Assembly: GCA_013399015.1 (NCBI GenBank)
Contig: VWZX01009114.1
Location: 699,303 to 763,302 of the forward strand
Length of the DNA stretch: 64,000 nt
From: Galbula dea
Lineage: Eukaryota > Chordata > Aves > Piciformes > Galbulidae
Direction of reading: 5' to 3'
Program-made: the position numbers and the translations under genes
Notes under the pieces: model-generated
Database searches by the model: none
What the model was told of the DNA's origin: nothing
What the model saw: the letters and a program-made list of their open reading frames with translations, nothing else
In this document: positions 25,441-38,840 of the stretch, in pieces
Layout: the number at the start of each line of letters is the position of its first letter
Numbering within the stretch: position 1 is the first letter of the stretch

Positions 25441-28400
25441 TGGTTTGTTTTTTTTTAAGTTTAATAATATATTTGAAAAGTTTAATAATAATAATGTCAT
25501 TTTCTCTTTTGTTGTTGCTGTTGTGGAGCTTCACACTGCCTTTAAGTGGGCCTGACAATGCTATCGTTTTCATTCTTAAAACCACTCTCACAAGCATCAT
25601 GACTTTTTATCTGTAGTACTGGAGTAGCTGAAATTTCTTGTGGAATTTGGCACTAAGCTTACCTACTCACCCACAGCCAACCTGTTTATTTTCTGGTACA
25701 TTAAAGTAGGGAAGCTCTTCAGCAGAAACCATGTTAGTAATTTTCATGAGAAGCCAGTGTTTATCAAGAAAATATATCAGTTGCAAGAGTCCTATAATTC
25801 TTACTTTAATATTATTGCCCACGTCTTCCTGAGTGCCCACACACATTTTGAATCACGATGCACAATGAAATTTATCTTCAATTTTAATTTGTCCTGTGAA
25901 AAACATTCTGACGTAATCTGTAGCACTGATACTACATAATAAAGGCACCTTTCTTTAAAAAACAAAACTCTGATAGACAAATAACCACTCCAAGTATAAT
26001 GAAAAAAAACCATTGGGTAACACTTCAAGAACTTGTAATTAATTTCTCCTCTGAAATCAGTTCTATTCATTGGAAGGGGTTTGTCTAATTTACTTTATAG
26101 ATATACTGTTGTAAATAAAAGGCCTGTCCTGTCTTTTGATGTTTCTGCAGTGTTCTAGAAGTATTTATGCTCATGTTAAAATTCATAGAAACTAAGGCTT
26201 GTTGCTCCTTTGTTGCTTTTGCTGTGAGCCCAGCCTTGGCATGGGGAGGGGGACAATGGCCACCAGCAAACATCTGTGAACTGTTGGAGGTGGAGCCCTG
26301 GAGGTACAGCTAGGTCTCTTCTTCCTTACCCAACATTTAGGGGGGGGAAAAACTAATTTGCCTGAGCCCCAGTTGAGCAAATACACCCTTAAATGGAAGC
26401 ACATGAGCAATTCCTCTCAAGTTCAGAGTCTTCACATACCTGAAGTTACAGGTGCACACAGGAGCATGGATGGGAGGAGCCTCCTGACTCATGCTCATTG
26501 CCTTTGTTTTGCCCAGGTTCTTTAGCTCAACTTTTGAATGATCTTTCCTCCTTTCCTTTCCCATTCTAATGGCTGCAGGAGGGTGTGTATCTTGCTCAGG
26601 CTGCTTCTGTGGGATGTAGACCTCTGCATGTGCCTGGTGGAGCTTGGCTATGTCATCTCAGGGGACAGAAGTGTGACCTGAGGGCCTCCTGGCTGCCCCC
26701 AGCAGAGACCCAGCAGCAATACTGTATGCTAGCAGCATCACCCCAACAGTATTCACAACCCAAAGAGGGAATTTCCTTAACCCATTTCAAAGAAGAAACA
26801 TCCATGGGATAATTTCTTTGTCTTTGGTTGAGTTACACCACAGGGTGACCTACCCCTGAGAGGCTTAACAGGGTGTCTAAATTAGTGAGTACTTCTTAGC
26901 TCTCATATTCCAGCTGTGCTGATCTTCTAATTGCTACGAATTTAGATGGTGGGACTGTTGCTTTGGTTTTGTTGGTAATAATTCAAGTAATTATAACAGA
27001 AAACTGTCCCAGGATGGAAAAAACTATTTGCTCAGACCAGATCTCTGAACAGTAACTTCTCTAGATGGCAAAATAAAACTTTCCCATTGCAACCCAAAGC
27101 CTGTTACACTTCCAGAAAAGGCAAGTGTCCTTGTTAAGGTGCTGCTTTATCTAGCTCCCAATAAATTTGGTCAGAAAGAGCCCAAAGATAAAATTATAAC
27201 CTATGAGAGACATCTTTTCTAATAGGGAATTTTTACACCTTCCAGATCATATTGGTCTGGTTGCACCCAGGTGCTCCAGGAGGACAGGTAGGTGGGGAGA
27301 GCCTGTCTTCTGAGCCAACAGCATACATACCACAGAGAACACCACCATGGAGGACTAAAGCACCCATTCGTTTGACTTGTCACTGCTTTTATTTGGCTGC
27401 AGTACTTCAGCCCACCACTCTGCCGGCTCAGCTTCTCTACACAATTCATTTTCTTTAGCAGGAGAGAAAAGAGAGAACCAGGAATTTGCTTAATACTAGC
27501 ACTGTAATCCGGTTTTAGTTATTCATGTTTCTTGGCTCTTGCAGTGAATTTCAGGGAGGAAAGCAGTCCTCTACAAACATGTAAAGCGTCTTGACATTTC
27601 AGGGCTGGAGTTGAGCTTGGCAGAGAAAACCTGGACAGGAGCCAGGCTGCTTCAGCAGATCCTACCTGAAAGTGATCCTGCTTAGCCTAGCTTTCATATT
27701 GTGTGGCTGAAGTGGAAGATTTTATGGAAATTTTCCTGGTGAAACTGAGGTAGAATAAAAAGCTAAGTGATATCTCACCTCTTGGCTTGGCAAAGCAGAA
27801 CAAATACTTTTTCTTCTGGATAATAATGAGACATTAAGAGCTTTACTTCATATTGTGTGTATGTATATCAGGCTTTGATTTATTAATTCCAAAGTTATTT
27901 ATTATTAAAATCAGGTCAATTCTCTTTGCTGGGGGGAAGGGATCTTTTTTTCTTTTCACTTTCTGTTTGTAGTGGATTTTCACATATAAATAAGCCTTCC
28001 CAGGGACACTCATCGCAGAAATACTCACTAGGCACATTCCCTCATCAATCACCATCTCAAGCAGATGATGCTCTTCTGCAAATCCTGCCAAGGTGGCATG
28101 GCTTTGGTGGGGAGAAACATCCCACCCCATGCTAAAGGTATTTTCCTCCCCTCCAGAGTGGGAGAGTTGAGAGGACAGAGGGAGCTGACTCACCCATGGG
28201 ACCTTCCTCAGGCTGTCCTGGGCATAATCTGGGAGATGCACCTGCATGGGTGGACCAGCACCCTACATTCCATCCCTGCTTTCCGTGGTCCAAGACAGCA
28301 TGCCCTTGTGTTGAGCAGTAGGGGTTGGCAGGCACCATTACCCAGCTCAGGAGGAGAGGCAGGAGATGCTGGGACATGGCCACCTCACCAACCCCCTCGA

Positions 28401-31400
28401 GGGAGGCAAAGACAGAGAGGTACCAATAAGGAGGGGTCATGCTTAGATCTCCTGCTGAAAAAACAGACAATGCTCCATGTGCCCCCCCAGCTCATCTGAC
28501 CCTGCAGCAGCTGCTGAAGCTGTGTAACTAAATACAGCTCAAACCTTTCCTCTTTGGTGCACTCCCTAGTCCATTCTGCAACACAGCAAAAAACCCAAAA
28601 AATAAAAATAGAGCCAATTATAAACATATAATTTAAGGCTCTTCAACCTTAAGTTAAAGTGATCAGCAAAAGTTACAAATCTACTTCCAAATCAGCACCC
28701 TCTTTAAAGCTTTGGCTCTTTTGCCTTCCTAATCAGTGTTTAATCATTAACAAAAGAGTAGGTTTTGGATAACAACTTTCATCTGCTAAGTGCTTATATG
28801 TATTTGGCCTGGCAACACTGATCTTCAGAGAGCTTCTTCACAGCTTCTGCACACTCAGCTGGACATCCTCCCAAAGCAAAAGCAGGTGCAGGTTCTTCTG
28901 ACTGTACTGAACTAGCTGAAGATGAGCATCTCTGTTGCACCTTTGGTGCTAGCCTGTTGAGTCCAGCAAGTTCATTTTCTGAAAGGCAGCAGCTGGCCCT
29001 GCTGAGCTGTTTCTGGAGCACAGCTCACCCATGACTCATCTCTCCTGCAGCCCAACTTGCTGCACTTCTCTTTGACAAGTCATTTCTGTCACTCTGACTG
29101 TTGCCCCACTCTCAGGTTTGCTAAGCCCATATAACTGAGGAGAGACTTTTCCAGAAGGAAGTGGATAACCAGTGTCAGAGGCTGAAAAAGGATCCTTTCA
29201 TGGCATAGTGAAAGCTGACATCAATTTTAAGTCATCTGTTCCCAGCATTTGCCATGGTTACTGGGGTATTGCTGGGGCTAGCTGGGTACTGATGGGGACT
29301 GTTTATGGGTAAACCTCCTGGGGGAATCTAAAGGTGCTGAGTTGCTATTTTGAGTGCAAGGACTCTCAAAACTTTGGGCAGGGCTGCTTTATCACTTTTA
29401 AAAGAAAGAGATGGTGGGAGGGAAGGGAGGAGGAAAACTGTTGGCTACTAAAAGAGAATATGAGTAGGAGCTTTATTTTTGAATAGCTTCTTTAATTAGT
29501 GACATGAAATGCAGAAGGAAGGGTTGTGGGGCGTGCTACCTTCTGACTTCCCAAGCACAGGTCAGAGGAAGGCAGAAAGATAAAAAAACATTGCCATGCA
29601 AGGGAGACTTAAATAGGCTGAGCTAAAACTTCCAAATTAAAAAATAACCAGGAGATCAATCAACCTTGATCTTCAGAGAGACAGACTCTCAATATAGCCT
29701 AGTGGAGTTAGTACCAGCTCAGACACAGGAAATTTAAGTTATCTTCTCAGCCTTACCTGCCCACCATGAGGTTTCTCCATTACTCTTATTTCTCTCAGAC
29801 TTTGTCTTCTATGCTTTTGTGGACGATAAGCTCCTGGAGATGACAGCTATCTTGGCTTGCTCCATTTTACAGTGCCTGGTACAAACATCTCCCACTTCCT
29901 CAGGAACCCTGCTTTTGTCTGGTTCTACAAGAATAGTACTGCTCTGTACAGGGGTTCTGCAGTAGCACAAGTTATCTGTACTTGTGTTTTCAGTGTCTGA
30001 AAGAAATAAACAACCACCAGAAATGGCTATTTAGATGATTTAAAGCTAGGAGAAGGCTTGCTTCCTTAGCTCAGTAAGTCAGGACATGACAGCTGGCCCC
30101 ATGAACCAAACTAGACTTTAGCAGAACATTAAATTCATGGATCTATTTTGACAAACACAACTAGGATGTTTGTGGTTACTATTTGCACCCTGCTTTAAAT
30201 TATTACATGTGGGGTGAGAAATTCTCCATCTAATGAAAGAAGAAAGGAGTAGTACACAGATATGCATGTTATGGCACTGATAATCAACAACCAGCCCTGC
30301 AGGAAAGTTTTAGCATGTGGATATCAAAAGCAAAGGTGAAGGCAGGCAACTGTGAGGCTGAGGAAGAGTTCCTTCTCGCCCAGTGAAGTAGTTCTGTGGG
30401 AATGCTGACTCACCTGCTCCCTGTATAACAGAGGTGGTGAAAAAGCAATTATGTGTAATTTCACTGTATTTCTTTTCCTCCTACATCACCATTTCACCTG
30501 TGGAGTGGACTTGACGGAAGAGTCAAGAGTTCTCTGTGTGGAAAAGTCTTATAAAATTACACCTTGAGCTAGACATGTAAAAGCCTCATAAGCAGGTGTT
30601 AATAGTTACCAGTCAGCTTCAAAGAAAGGATGATGTTTCACTGCTTGGCAAGCCAACACTTAATGTACATAAACCAGTTGTAAATAGTTTGTGCAATAGT
30701 TGCAGAGCACACTTACACAAAAGGTGTTAGCAGGTCTGCTGCTGGTGTTCACGTAAGCTTCCACTCTTTTCCCAACTGTCTATTTAAAGTTTTCACCACA
30801 TTATCTCCCCTCTTCCCAACCAGGGGAATCTTGTTCCTTAAGAAGAACATTTCAGCCCCTCTGCAGGTGCTGGTCCATGGTGGTTGCCCAAAGCAGTGCA
30901 ATTTTTAGCACCCAGCCCTGTCAGCAGCATCATCTCTCGCTTCTCCATTCAGAAGTCACAGCCTATCCAGCTGAACGGCTTCTCCCCCTTGGCCAAAGCC
31001 ACATGCTGCTCACTAATTAGTTTCATGTGCAAAAGGCAACAGACAGGGAAGCTAGCTCTGAGATGAGCCTCATTGTTTGGCCTATTGTCCCATCTGATCA
31101 CTCATGTCAAGTACTTTAACCTCACCATGCTTTTCTGTTCCTTGGCATGGCAGTACAGCTGAACTATAATGCCAACCAAAAAAAGATCAAGCTGTACTAT
31201 TGTTTTTTCTCTTTAAGTCACAGGCTCTGGGTTAGGGTGGTCCTGATGAACTGAAGACATGAGAAAGGCAAAAGATGAGAGGTTGCTCAAAATGCCCCTT
31301 TCTCCCACTTTATTAATGGTTCTGGTGGAAGACATAACCTCTCTCTACAAGGTTGCAAGGTTGCTCCCCATCTCCTCATCTCCCACTCCTCAGGTGCTGT

Positions 31401-32309
31401 TGCTTGCACACAAAGCTGCTGGATGTTTTGTTAACTTGAAGGAAATGCCTAAAGGACAAAAGCCACAGGGCTTGGAGAGCTTGTCAAGTGTTTGTCATCA
31501 CAGAGCTCCTTCTGTCTACAGACCATCTCCCTTAACTTTGTGTTTATGCTAAACTTGCAATGTCAGAGGAGCAGCCCTCAGCCTGCCTAACCTGAAAAGG
31601 TCTCCTGATTTTGGCAGCCAAAGCCAGCTAATCCCAGCTGGAAATTAAGCCCCCCAGATACAGCCAGCCCAAATGCAGTAAGAAGGGGCATAGAGGTAAA
31701 ACCTCTCCTCACTGCCCAGCACAGTGACAGTAAGGCTGGCAGGCTGCCTGGGCCTTAAAACAACATGGAAATAATCTCTCAAAATGGGATAAATTCTCCT
31801 TAACATTTTTTTTCTCCCCTAAGGATCTCACATTAATCTCATTAGATCTGAGTTCCAGTTTTCTTAGTTTCAAACAAAGTCCTCAGGTGACTTCAGCAAG
31901 CTGAGTTGCACCAGCTTTCCTGTGGCTGTGCTAGTGTCTCTCATGTATGCCTTAAAGATGTGGAGAAAAAGCAGCCTGGAAATGGGCAGCACCTGCAAGG
32001 CTGTTGGCTTATGCTTGCAATCAGTGTTTGGAGTGTTTTGTAACATTTTGCAGGATGGCAAAACAAACGATCTTCTGTTTTAGAAATGAGGTTAAATGGT
32101 GAACTCCACTGCAGATACCTTATCTCTTGCAGTTATGGAGGGATCAGGACACAGTCAAAACACGAAACCTGGGGCAGGGGAAGATTGCCTCTGTATTTTT
32201 ACGCTTTTCCAACTCAGATCTTTGAGTTCCAGAGCTTTGTGATGTTTTGCTCTGATCTTTTGAGGGACCCTTGCACAGAAACGCTTCATTGCTCAGTGCC
32301 AACATCTGC

Positions 32310-32323
32310 ATATATATATATAT
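32310..32323. repeat. (AT)7 microsatellite
   Basis: Fourteen alternating A and T bases. Confidence 0.85.
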
Positions 32324-35300
32324 CCACACTGGAATCCCAGCTTCAGCTTGATACTGCTGGGGTTGTGTTCCTGTACTATTACAATTCAGCTGCAGGTCTG
32401 AGCATAGGCAGGGTGGCTTTCAGCTCAAAGACAGTGAGTGAATTGGCTCCCCATGAAGCAGTGCTTTGTACTTGTAACCTAAATGCTAGATGGCAAAAGA
32501 AAGGTGGGTTTTTTAGTGGGGTTGTTATCAGTCCTGCAAAATGTAGGTTTGGTTTTCTTTTCAAGTACCTCTGGCATTAAAATGAATCCTGGAAGGTCAT
32601 AGTCTCTTTGTACTGCTTTCACTCTGCTCTGCTGCAGACAGGTTTCAACACTGCACTAATCTCTGGGGTGCTGGAGATCTCTATGATAATTGGTGTAAGA
32701 ACAAATCAGCCATGGCAGTTGCCACTGTCACATTCAGACACAGTAACCACAGTGAAGAAATGGGCAAAGGAGTAATTTGTTCTCATAAAGGTTTGTATTT
32801 TGCTTTTAGTTTGTTTCTTAGCCAGCTTCCCTAAAGAAAAGAGGCCACATTTGTGACCACATTTTGTCAATGCCCCTTTTCCCCTGGCCCTCAGCATCCT
32901 GACTGGCTCCGTCATCAGGTGCAGAGGAGCTGCAGTGATGGGGAGGTGGCTGCAAGGGCAAGCCCTAGCATGGCCACAGGCACCAGCCAAAGCAGGCAGG
33001 CAAGAACATGAAGAGCACCCAAAAAAGTCTGAGGAGAGTTCACCCTGTAGGCGTGGCATGAAAGGAACATAAACAGGAAGCATAAAGCCACAGGAAATTC
33101 AATGACTGATGTTTTACTGTTCATAGAAGCATTATTTTTACTAGCTCTATCACTATGCTTTATACCAGTTTTCTCACTCTGCTCAGACCTTGGGTAGGAA
33201 AACTATAGTCCCTTCAGGTTATGGATTGCTTTACATTCTGTCTCCTGCAATGCTTCAACCTGGTAATGCTCAGCCCTAAAAGTTCATACCAGGGGATGCT
33301 GAAGTTCAGCCATATGGATACAGCTCCAGCCAGAACTTGGGAAGACAAGCTCAAATATTATCTTGATTTAAATGGGTTTAAAAAGCTTGTCATCTGTGAA
33401 ATCTGCTGCTGTCATGTTGTGCATGCACTCAGGTGTCAGTAATAAGGCATCCTCCAGTTGCTCTATGTGTTTCAATCACCAGGACAAGGCTGATTACTAC
33501 TATTTTGTTTTGAAGTAAAGGGGAGAAAATGATGTGCTTTGTAGCATATCTCGGAGCGCTCCTTTTAATCCTTCATAACATTTTTTCACCGCTTCTTCCA
33601 GCGAAGTTCTGTATGAATTACACAGATGAGTAGTTTTTCTCCCAAATTCTCCAGCTTTCACCAGTGAATGATGGGTGCTCTGTACTTATCCCCTCCTCTT
33701 GTCCTGACACACCTCTCCTTAGGGATCTCTTCATCCACAGACACAAACCCCACTCCATCCTCTGTGCTGCTGACTGACAGATTCACTCTCTGCTCCAGCA
33801 ATATACTTCTTGCAAATTAAAAACCTGGTGGTCCTCAGAGGCAGAACAGAGAGAAACCTGAAGCTTGCAGGTCCATCCATCCTGAATAATATGTGTTGAT
33901 CTGCCTGCACTGTGGCCTGGTGGAAAACCAGCATGGAGGGTCTTCAGCACCTCTCCAAATGTGGGGGCAGCCCACAGGAGATGCTGGCAGAGCTCACCTT
34001 ACCTACACACTCATCTACAAAGGATTCTATGACCCTGCCTTTCCAGGGCATCCATACAAGTATAACTCTTGCTCAAGAGCTCCATATCTTGGCCACCACC
34101 AATACTTTGCTGAGGCCTCCCGCAGGTGGTTTCCCCCATAGACAGCTTCCTGCAGGTGGTTGTACTGGTGGCTTTTCTAAGCCACCATTGGTCATAACCC
34201 CATCCCTCTTGCATTTCTCTGCTGCTTCAACATTCTTTTCCAAATATGGTTTTCTGACATAGTCTGCTTGTCTTTGTTTTCAAGGCCTTTCCTGGTCATC
34301 ACTGTCCACCAAAGCCAGCTGCCATCTCCAATTGGGTGATGCTCTAGAGCAACATGTCTCCAATTTATCCTCAAAACTCATCATAACAGCTGCAGAAAAC
34401 CCCACATCAGGTTGATACTGCTGCCTTTTACAGTGTCCAGTACTTTCTTGCCTCCTTGTCTTGCCCCACTGGATCTTCCTCCTGTTTCTTTCCTTGTCCT
34501 TCGCTTGTGAAGTCTTTGAGGCTGTGAAGGCTGGGGCTTTCCAGGAGGCAGTAGCTTTACTGTACTCACCAAGGCAGCACAGGTCTGGCAGCAATTAGTG
34601 CCCAGAGTCATGGCTGATACAATTGGCTGTTCCCAGGGACATTTTGTGCCCACCTCGAAGTGCTGCCACAGCCCTCAGCTACAGCAGGTGCCCAGACCTG
34701 CTGGGTCACCTACCTCTTGCATTTCTCCTTCCCCACCTCCTTTTGTCTCTTTCTCCCAGGCTGTGTCATACACTGTCACCTGAACCCAAATAAGCACTGA
34801 TGGTTTACATAAGGCTTTTACTTCTGCTATTTAGGGCACTCCTCTGGGTTGAGAGTTTTGCTGGGTTAGTCTTTTTCCTCACAGAATGTTTTTGTGTTTT
34901 AGCTCTAATGTAAGTTTGTCCCTGCCTGGACTACGATCCCTCACAGTGACTGTCCTTCCTCCTTAATTTTCTCTGCTGTCTGGCCCATTCTCCCTTGTCC
35001 CCTACCCCCTCTTTTGTAAGCCAGGCTGCTTCCTCCTTCACCCCGTCCCTAGGACCATTTTCTGAGCATTTTTCTTAGCCACTTCCCTTTTTCAGGCTTG
35101 CCATGCAGCTGTAGATGACTGTGGGCACAGCATCCCGTACGCACACTGGAGTAACCCTCCACTTCCAACTGTCTGTTGCAGCACATTTTAATCTCACCAA
35201 CAACTGCACAAACTATTTATAATCAGCTCTCTGATTACATTCCTAAGGTCAATGTCCAAGTTAAAAGACTTGGAGTAGCTGATACACTGCTGCAAATTCT

Positions 35301-38211
35301 CCTCTCCCCCAGAGGTTTCCAGAGCTGCTGGGCGGTACTTAAAGGTTTCAGAGGTGCCACCTCTCTCTCAAGTCTCCCACCTTGCTGCTGCCCCTCTCAC
35401 CTCCCCTGTTCCCCCCCACACTTCCACCTCACCTCCCACAGAAGTACCTTTGGGGAAAGCTGATCAAAAAGGGCCTGTATTGACATGCCCCAGCAGTTCA
35501 AGCCTGCATACTGTATCTCCAGCAGGGTCTCCCCAGCTCATGCAGCCTCCGTCTGGTGCCAAGGGGATACAGTCCTCACAGCACCCACCTAGGGACCCGA
35601 GGCACAAGTGACCATGCTCACTGGGCTCCTGTCTCTCCCCAGTGCTTAGAGTTTTAGCAATAGGTGGCTGTTGTCCTGCCACCATCACAGACCCTGGTCA
35701 CCTTGGGTAGCTAAGCCATATGTTGTTTTATAACTAATTTCAGCACAACCCAAACTCCTACTCTTTTTCCATTACTTACTTGCAGAAGTAAGGTAGTGCC
35801 ACCCTTTGGGCTTGCCCACAGAAACCCAGCGTCCTGCAGGCCACTGAGCCCTGTGCAATGCTGGCCTTTATTACTAGTCTAGAGCAGGACCAGGGAGCCC
35901 CACTATGGCAGGGTGCAGGCCAGAGAGGCTTATACATCACATACAGCTACCCCCAGGAGGATTGCAGGCATGAAATATGGGGATGACTGAAAGGTGGCGA
36001 AGAGTCACATTTTCTTAATGAAGCTAGACGTTTTCACTCAGTAGCATTTCAGTAAGCAGCAAGTACAAAGTGTAAGGCAGAGGTAGTACCTGTTCCTGGC
36101 ATGCTGCTGGAGACTCAGGAAAGCTGGTTCCCTCTTCTGATGCTTCTTCCATCTTTCAGAGATCTCAGGAGATATTTTTACATAATAACATCATGCAATC
36201 ATATATAGACCCTACCCTGGGGAAGAAAAGGTTAACCAAGGATTATGAACTCTTGTGTAAACCTACATCTGCCTTAAATATCAAGCCTGAAGGGCAGAGA
36301 CCACAGCTCACTTGGGGTTAGCTATTGCCTTCCTGAGGCTCAACAGAGAAGGCCACACACATGAGGTAACCGGTCTTACCAGCAGGCTGGCCAATGGGAC
36401 AAGATGTCAGGAGAGGAAGCTGTGGTGCCTTGAATGGACATCCGGGCTCAGGACCTCCTGCAGCAGCAGTAGCAGTATCCCCATTACCTGAAGGTCAGCC
36501 CTCATTCAGAAACCTCATAGCCTCAACCAAGGCAAGGTGGAAGCGCTGGGCACAGTGAACCAGCTGAGGACAAGGAGGCAAAGAAGGGTGAAGGGGCTCT
36601 GCAGGAGAACCACTCTATCCAGACAATGTTACATCTGCCTTTAACAGGCCTTTTTGCATTGCATCATGCAGGAGAGGTGTGGGTTGATCATTTGAGGAAG
36701 TTGCTTTTAGATGAATGGGGTAAAAGGAAAAGGGAACCCAAAATGTTCTGGGTTTAGTACCAGAAGCAAACAGGGAGAGAAGGAGGAAATGCTTGTGCCT
36801 TTTAAGAAGGATCCTACAAATTTAATTTCCCCTCTATGTTAGTGTTTAGTATTAATCATGGTCTTGTACAGAACAGTGTAAATTGCACAGTGCTAATTGT
36901 TTCCACTGCTCTTTTTAAAGGTCTTGTGGTTAAAAACATAGGACCAATATTGTCTTAAATGTCATGGAGTGCTATGGTACATGGAGTGCTTCATCCTTGA
37001 TCATCTAGCTTGGTCTTCTACACACCTCATGCTATTGAATTTCACTAGAGAAGCCCCTATGAAGCTCACCCATGTTTAGCTAGGCAGAAACAATTTGGTC
37101 TTGTGCACAGCATAAAGAGGCAGAGCACCATTGCTAGCCCTCTGACATACTGAAGCCAATGCCAAATCTTTACATGCAAACACTAGACAAAGACACTTTT
37201 GGAAAATGACTGCTGGGCACTTTGTTTCCTCTTGAGGAACTTTAGTTCCATGACTGTCTTCATGACAGAACATCTTGGTTTCTAGCCAGAAAAAAAAAAT
37301 TGGTTTATTTAGCTTGAAAAGTCAGGTCTTAATTTTTTGGTGATTATCCAGGAAAATTCCAACTTCAGAATTCAATTTTTAAGACACAAAAATAAATTTT
37401 AAGAGCTTACAGGGCAAGTTCTTCTCTCTCTTTCTAGGAGCTGACTTTTATGATGCAGGTAACACAAACTATTGCACCAGCCTTCTGCTTGAAGGCCATC
37501 ACCACAGATATGGCAGAAGTTTTTTGGGAAAGTGCGGTGGAGTTTTTTTACTAAGCATTACAGGACTATCAGTGGTATGCCAGGGATCTGCAAAATAATG
37601 CAATGTTCTCAGAGACTTCGGGATTTAAGTCCCAGGATGTCATAAACACTCAAGGTGACAGACAGCACCCAACCACTGAGAGGTGTGAAAGGGTTGCTTC
37701 ATTTAGGAGGCTGTTGCTTCTGTTTTTAAATGACTCATTAATGTGAGTATTGGAGAGTGTTGTGCTATCTGCAGTGACACCCTGTGGTGATGAAGCAGCA
37801 GTTTACCTCTGACCCTCTTACCTCGAAACCCAGGAAAGTTCTCCCGTGAACTGTCAACTGCCTGCAGTTACAAGCAGGAGGAAGTATACATCTGAAAGGT
37901 ATTTTTTCCTAGCAATGAGTAGCAGTCCTTACAGGATATGAGGAGGATAAATCTTTTGCTGTTACTGTTACTATTTGTCCATTATTATTCATACAGTTAA
38001 TATTTCTAAATCACTTTCTAAAAGTGATTTCATATGCATACTGCCTGCCTTTAGAAGAAGATAAATAAATGGGAGAATACAGTTAAAAATATAAATTGCA
38101 TAGGAATGTTGGGTAATCTAGTTTAAACTGTAATAAGAAACTATACATATTTCCAAGAGGAATGCATTATGTGCAAAACCAATCCAGTAACTTGTTAATA
38201 ACTTCATCTAG

Positions 38212-38480
38212 AATCAAATAATCATTTGGGTTGGAAGAGACCTTTAAAGATCATATACTCCAACCTCCCTGCAGTAAGCAGGGACATCTTCAACTACATT
38301 AGTTGTTCAGAGCCCTCTTTCAGTTTAAACCCATTACTCCTTGTCCTATGCCTCGGCTAAAAAGTCTGTCCCTATCTTTCCTATAGGCTCCCCTAAAGTA
38401 TTCAAAAGCCTCAGCAAGGTTCCTCCAGAGCCTTCTCTTCTCCAGGCTGAACAATCCCAAATTTATATTTTAAGTAAGCT
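38212..38480 (-). mobile_element. CR1 LINE 3' fragment, minus orientation
   Basis: The left edge shows the reversed CR1 3' end: AATCATTTGGGTTGGAAGAG, then ACCTTTAAAGATCAT, and CCAACCTCCCTGC. It continues with the reversed body TTTAAACCCATTACTCCTTG, then TCCTATGC, and CCTTCTCTTCTCCAGGCTGA. The segment between the terminal part and the TTTAAACCCATTACTCC motif is shorter than in typical copies, so an internal deletion is likely. Noncoding. Confidence 0.88.
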
Positions 38481-38840
38481 GCGTTTCCAGATGAATGTAC
38501 TGACCAGCAATTACTTACATCAGACCAGGTCTTTATATCCCCTTACACCTCTATCTTCTCCAGTTGTTCCTCCCCAAATCAGCTAAATCCATCCCTTTCC
38601 CTGCCTTTGGTTCCTTCCCTAAACATCCCATCAAAATTCTGTGCAATTCTAAAATGCTCTTCCCCTGCAGCCCACGATGTGTCCCACTGTTATATGAAAG
38701 GTGCTCCAGCATTGACCCACTTCTATAGGTTTCATGCCTGGATCCTGGGGCTAAGGCTCTCCTGGGACAGCCCTGAGAGTAGCCCACACAGGCTGTCCCT
38801 GTCTTTAAGTCCTTAATTTGTGTTCCATCTGCACTTGCCA
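38481..38840. other. Spacer between the two CR1 copies
   Basis: About 360 bases. It may include further diverged reversed CR1 sequence at its left (the CTGACCAGCAATTACTTACA region), but no confident match could be made. Confidence 0.45.

Larger units (their letters stand above)
24481..38211. other. Intergenic, no supported gene
   Basis: About 13.7 kb between IRF2 and the CR1 cluster. No spliced gene, RNA gene or confident mobile element was recognised. A simple GTTT/GATT tract lies near 25.41 kb and an (AT)7 near 32.31 kb. Between 33.9 and 35.7 kb the DNA is pyrimidine-rich on the plus strand, with several overlapping open frames of 60-116 codons on both strands. None shows recognisable motifs, so they are not called. 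Confidence 0.6.

Noticed and set aside
28065..28499. 144-codon plus-strand open frame
   Set aside because: Compositionally biased, no recognisable domain, overlapped by an equally long minus-strand frame, and no splice or promoter signals.
32086..32580. 164-codon plus-strand open frame
   Set aside because: No domain or motif is recognisable, and it contains a translated (AT)n microsatellite. Likely chance.
34381..34653. Minus-strand frames near 34.3-34.65 kb as endogenous retroviral remnants
   Set aside because: No LTR pair, primer-binding site or recognisable protein motif could be seen. Kept only as an uncharacterised block.
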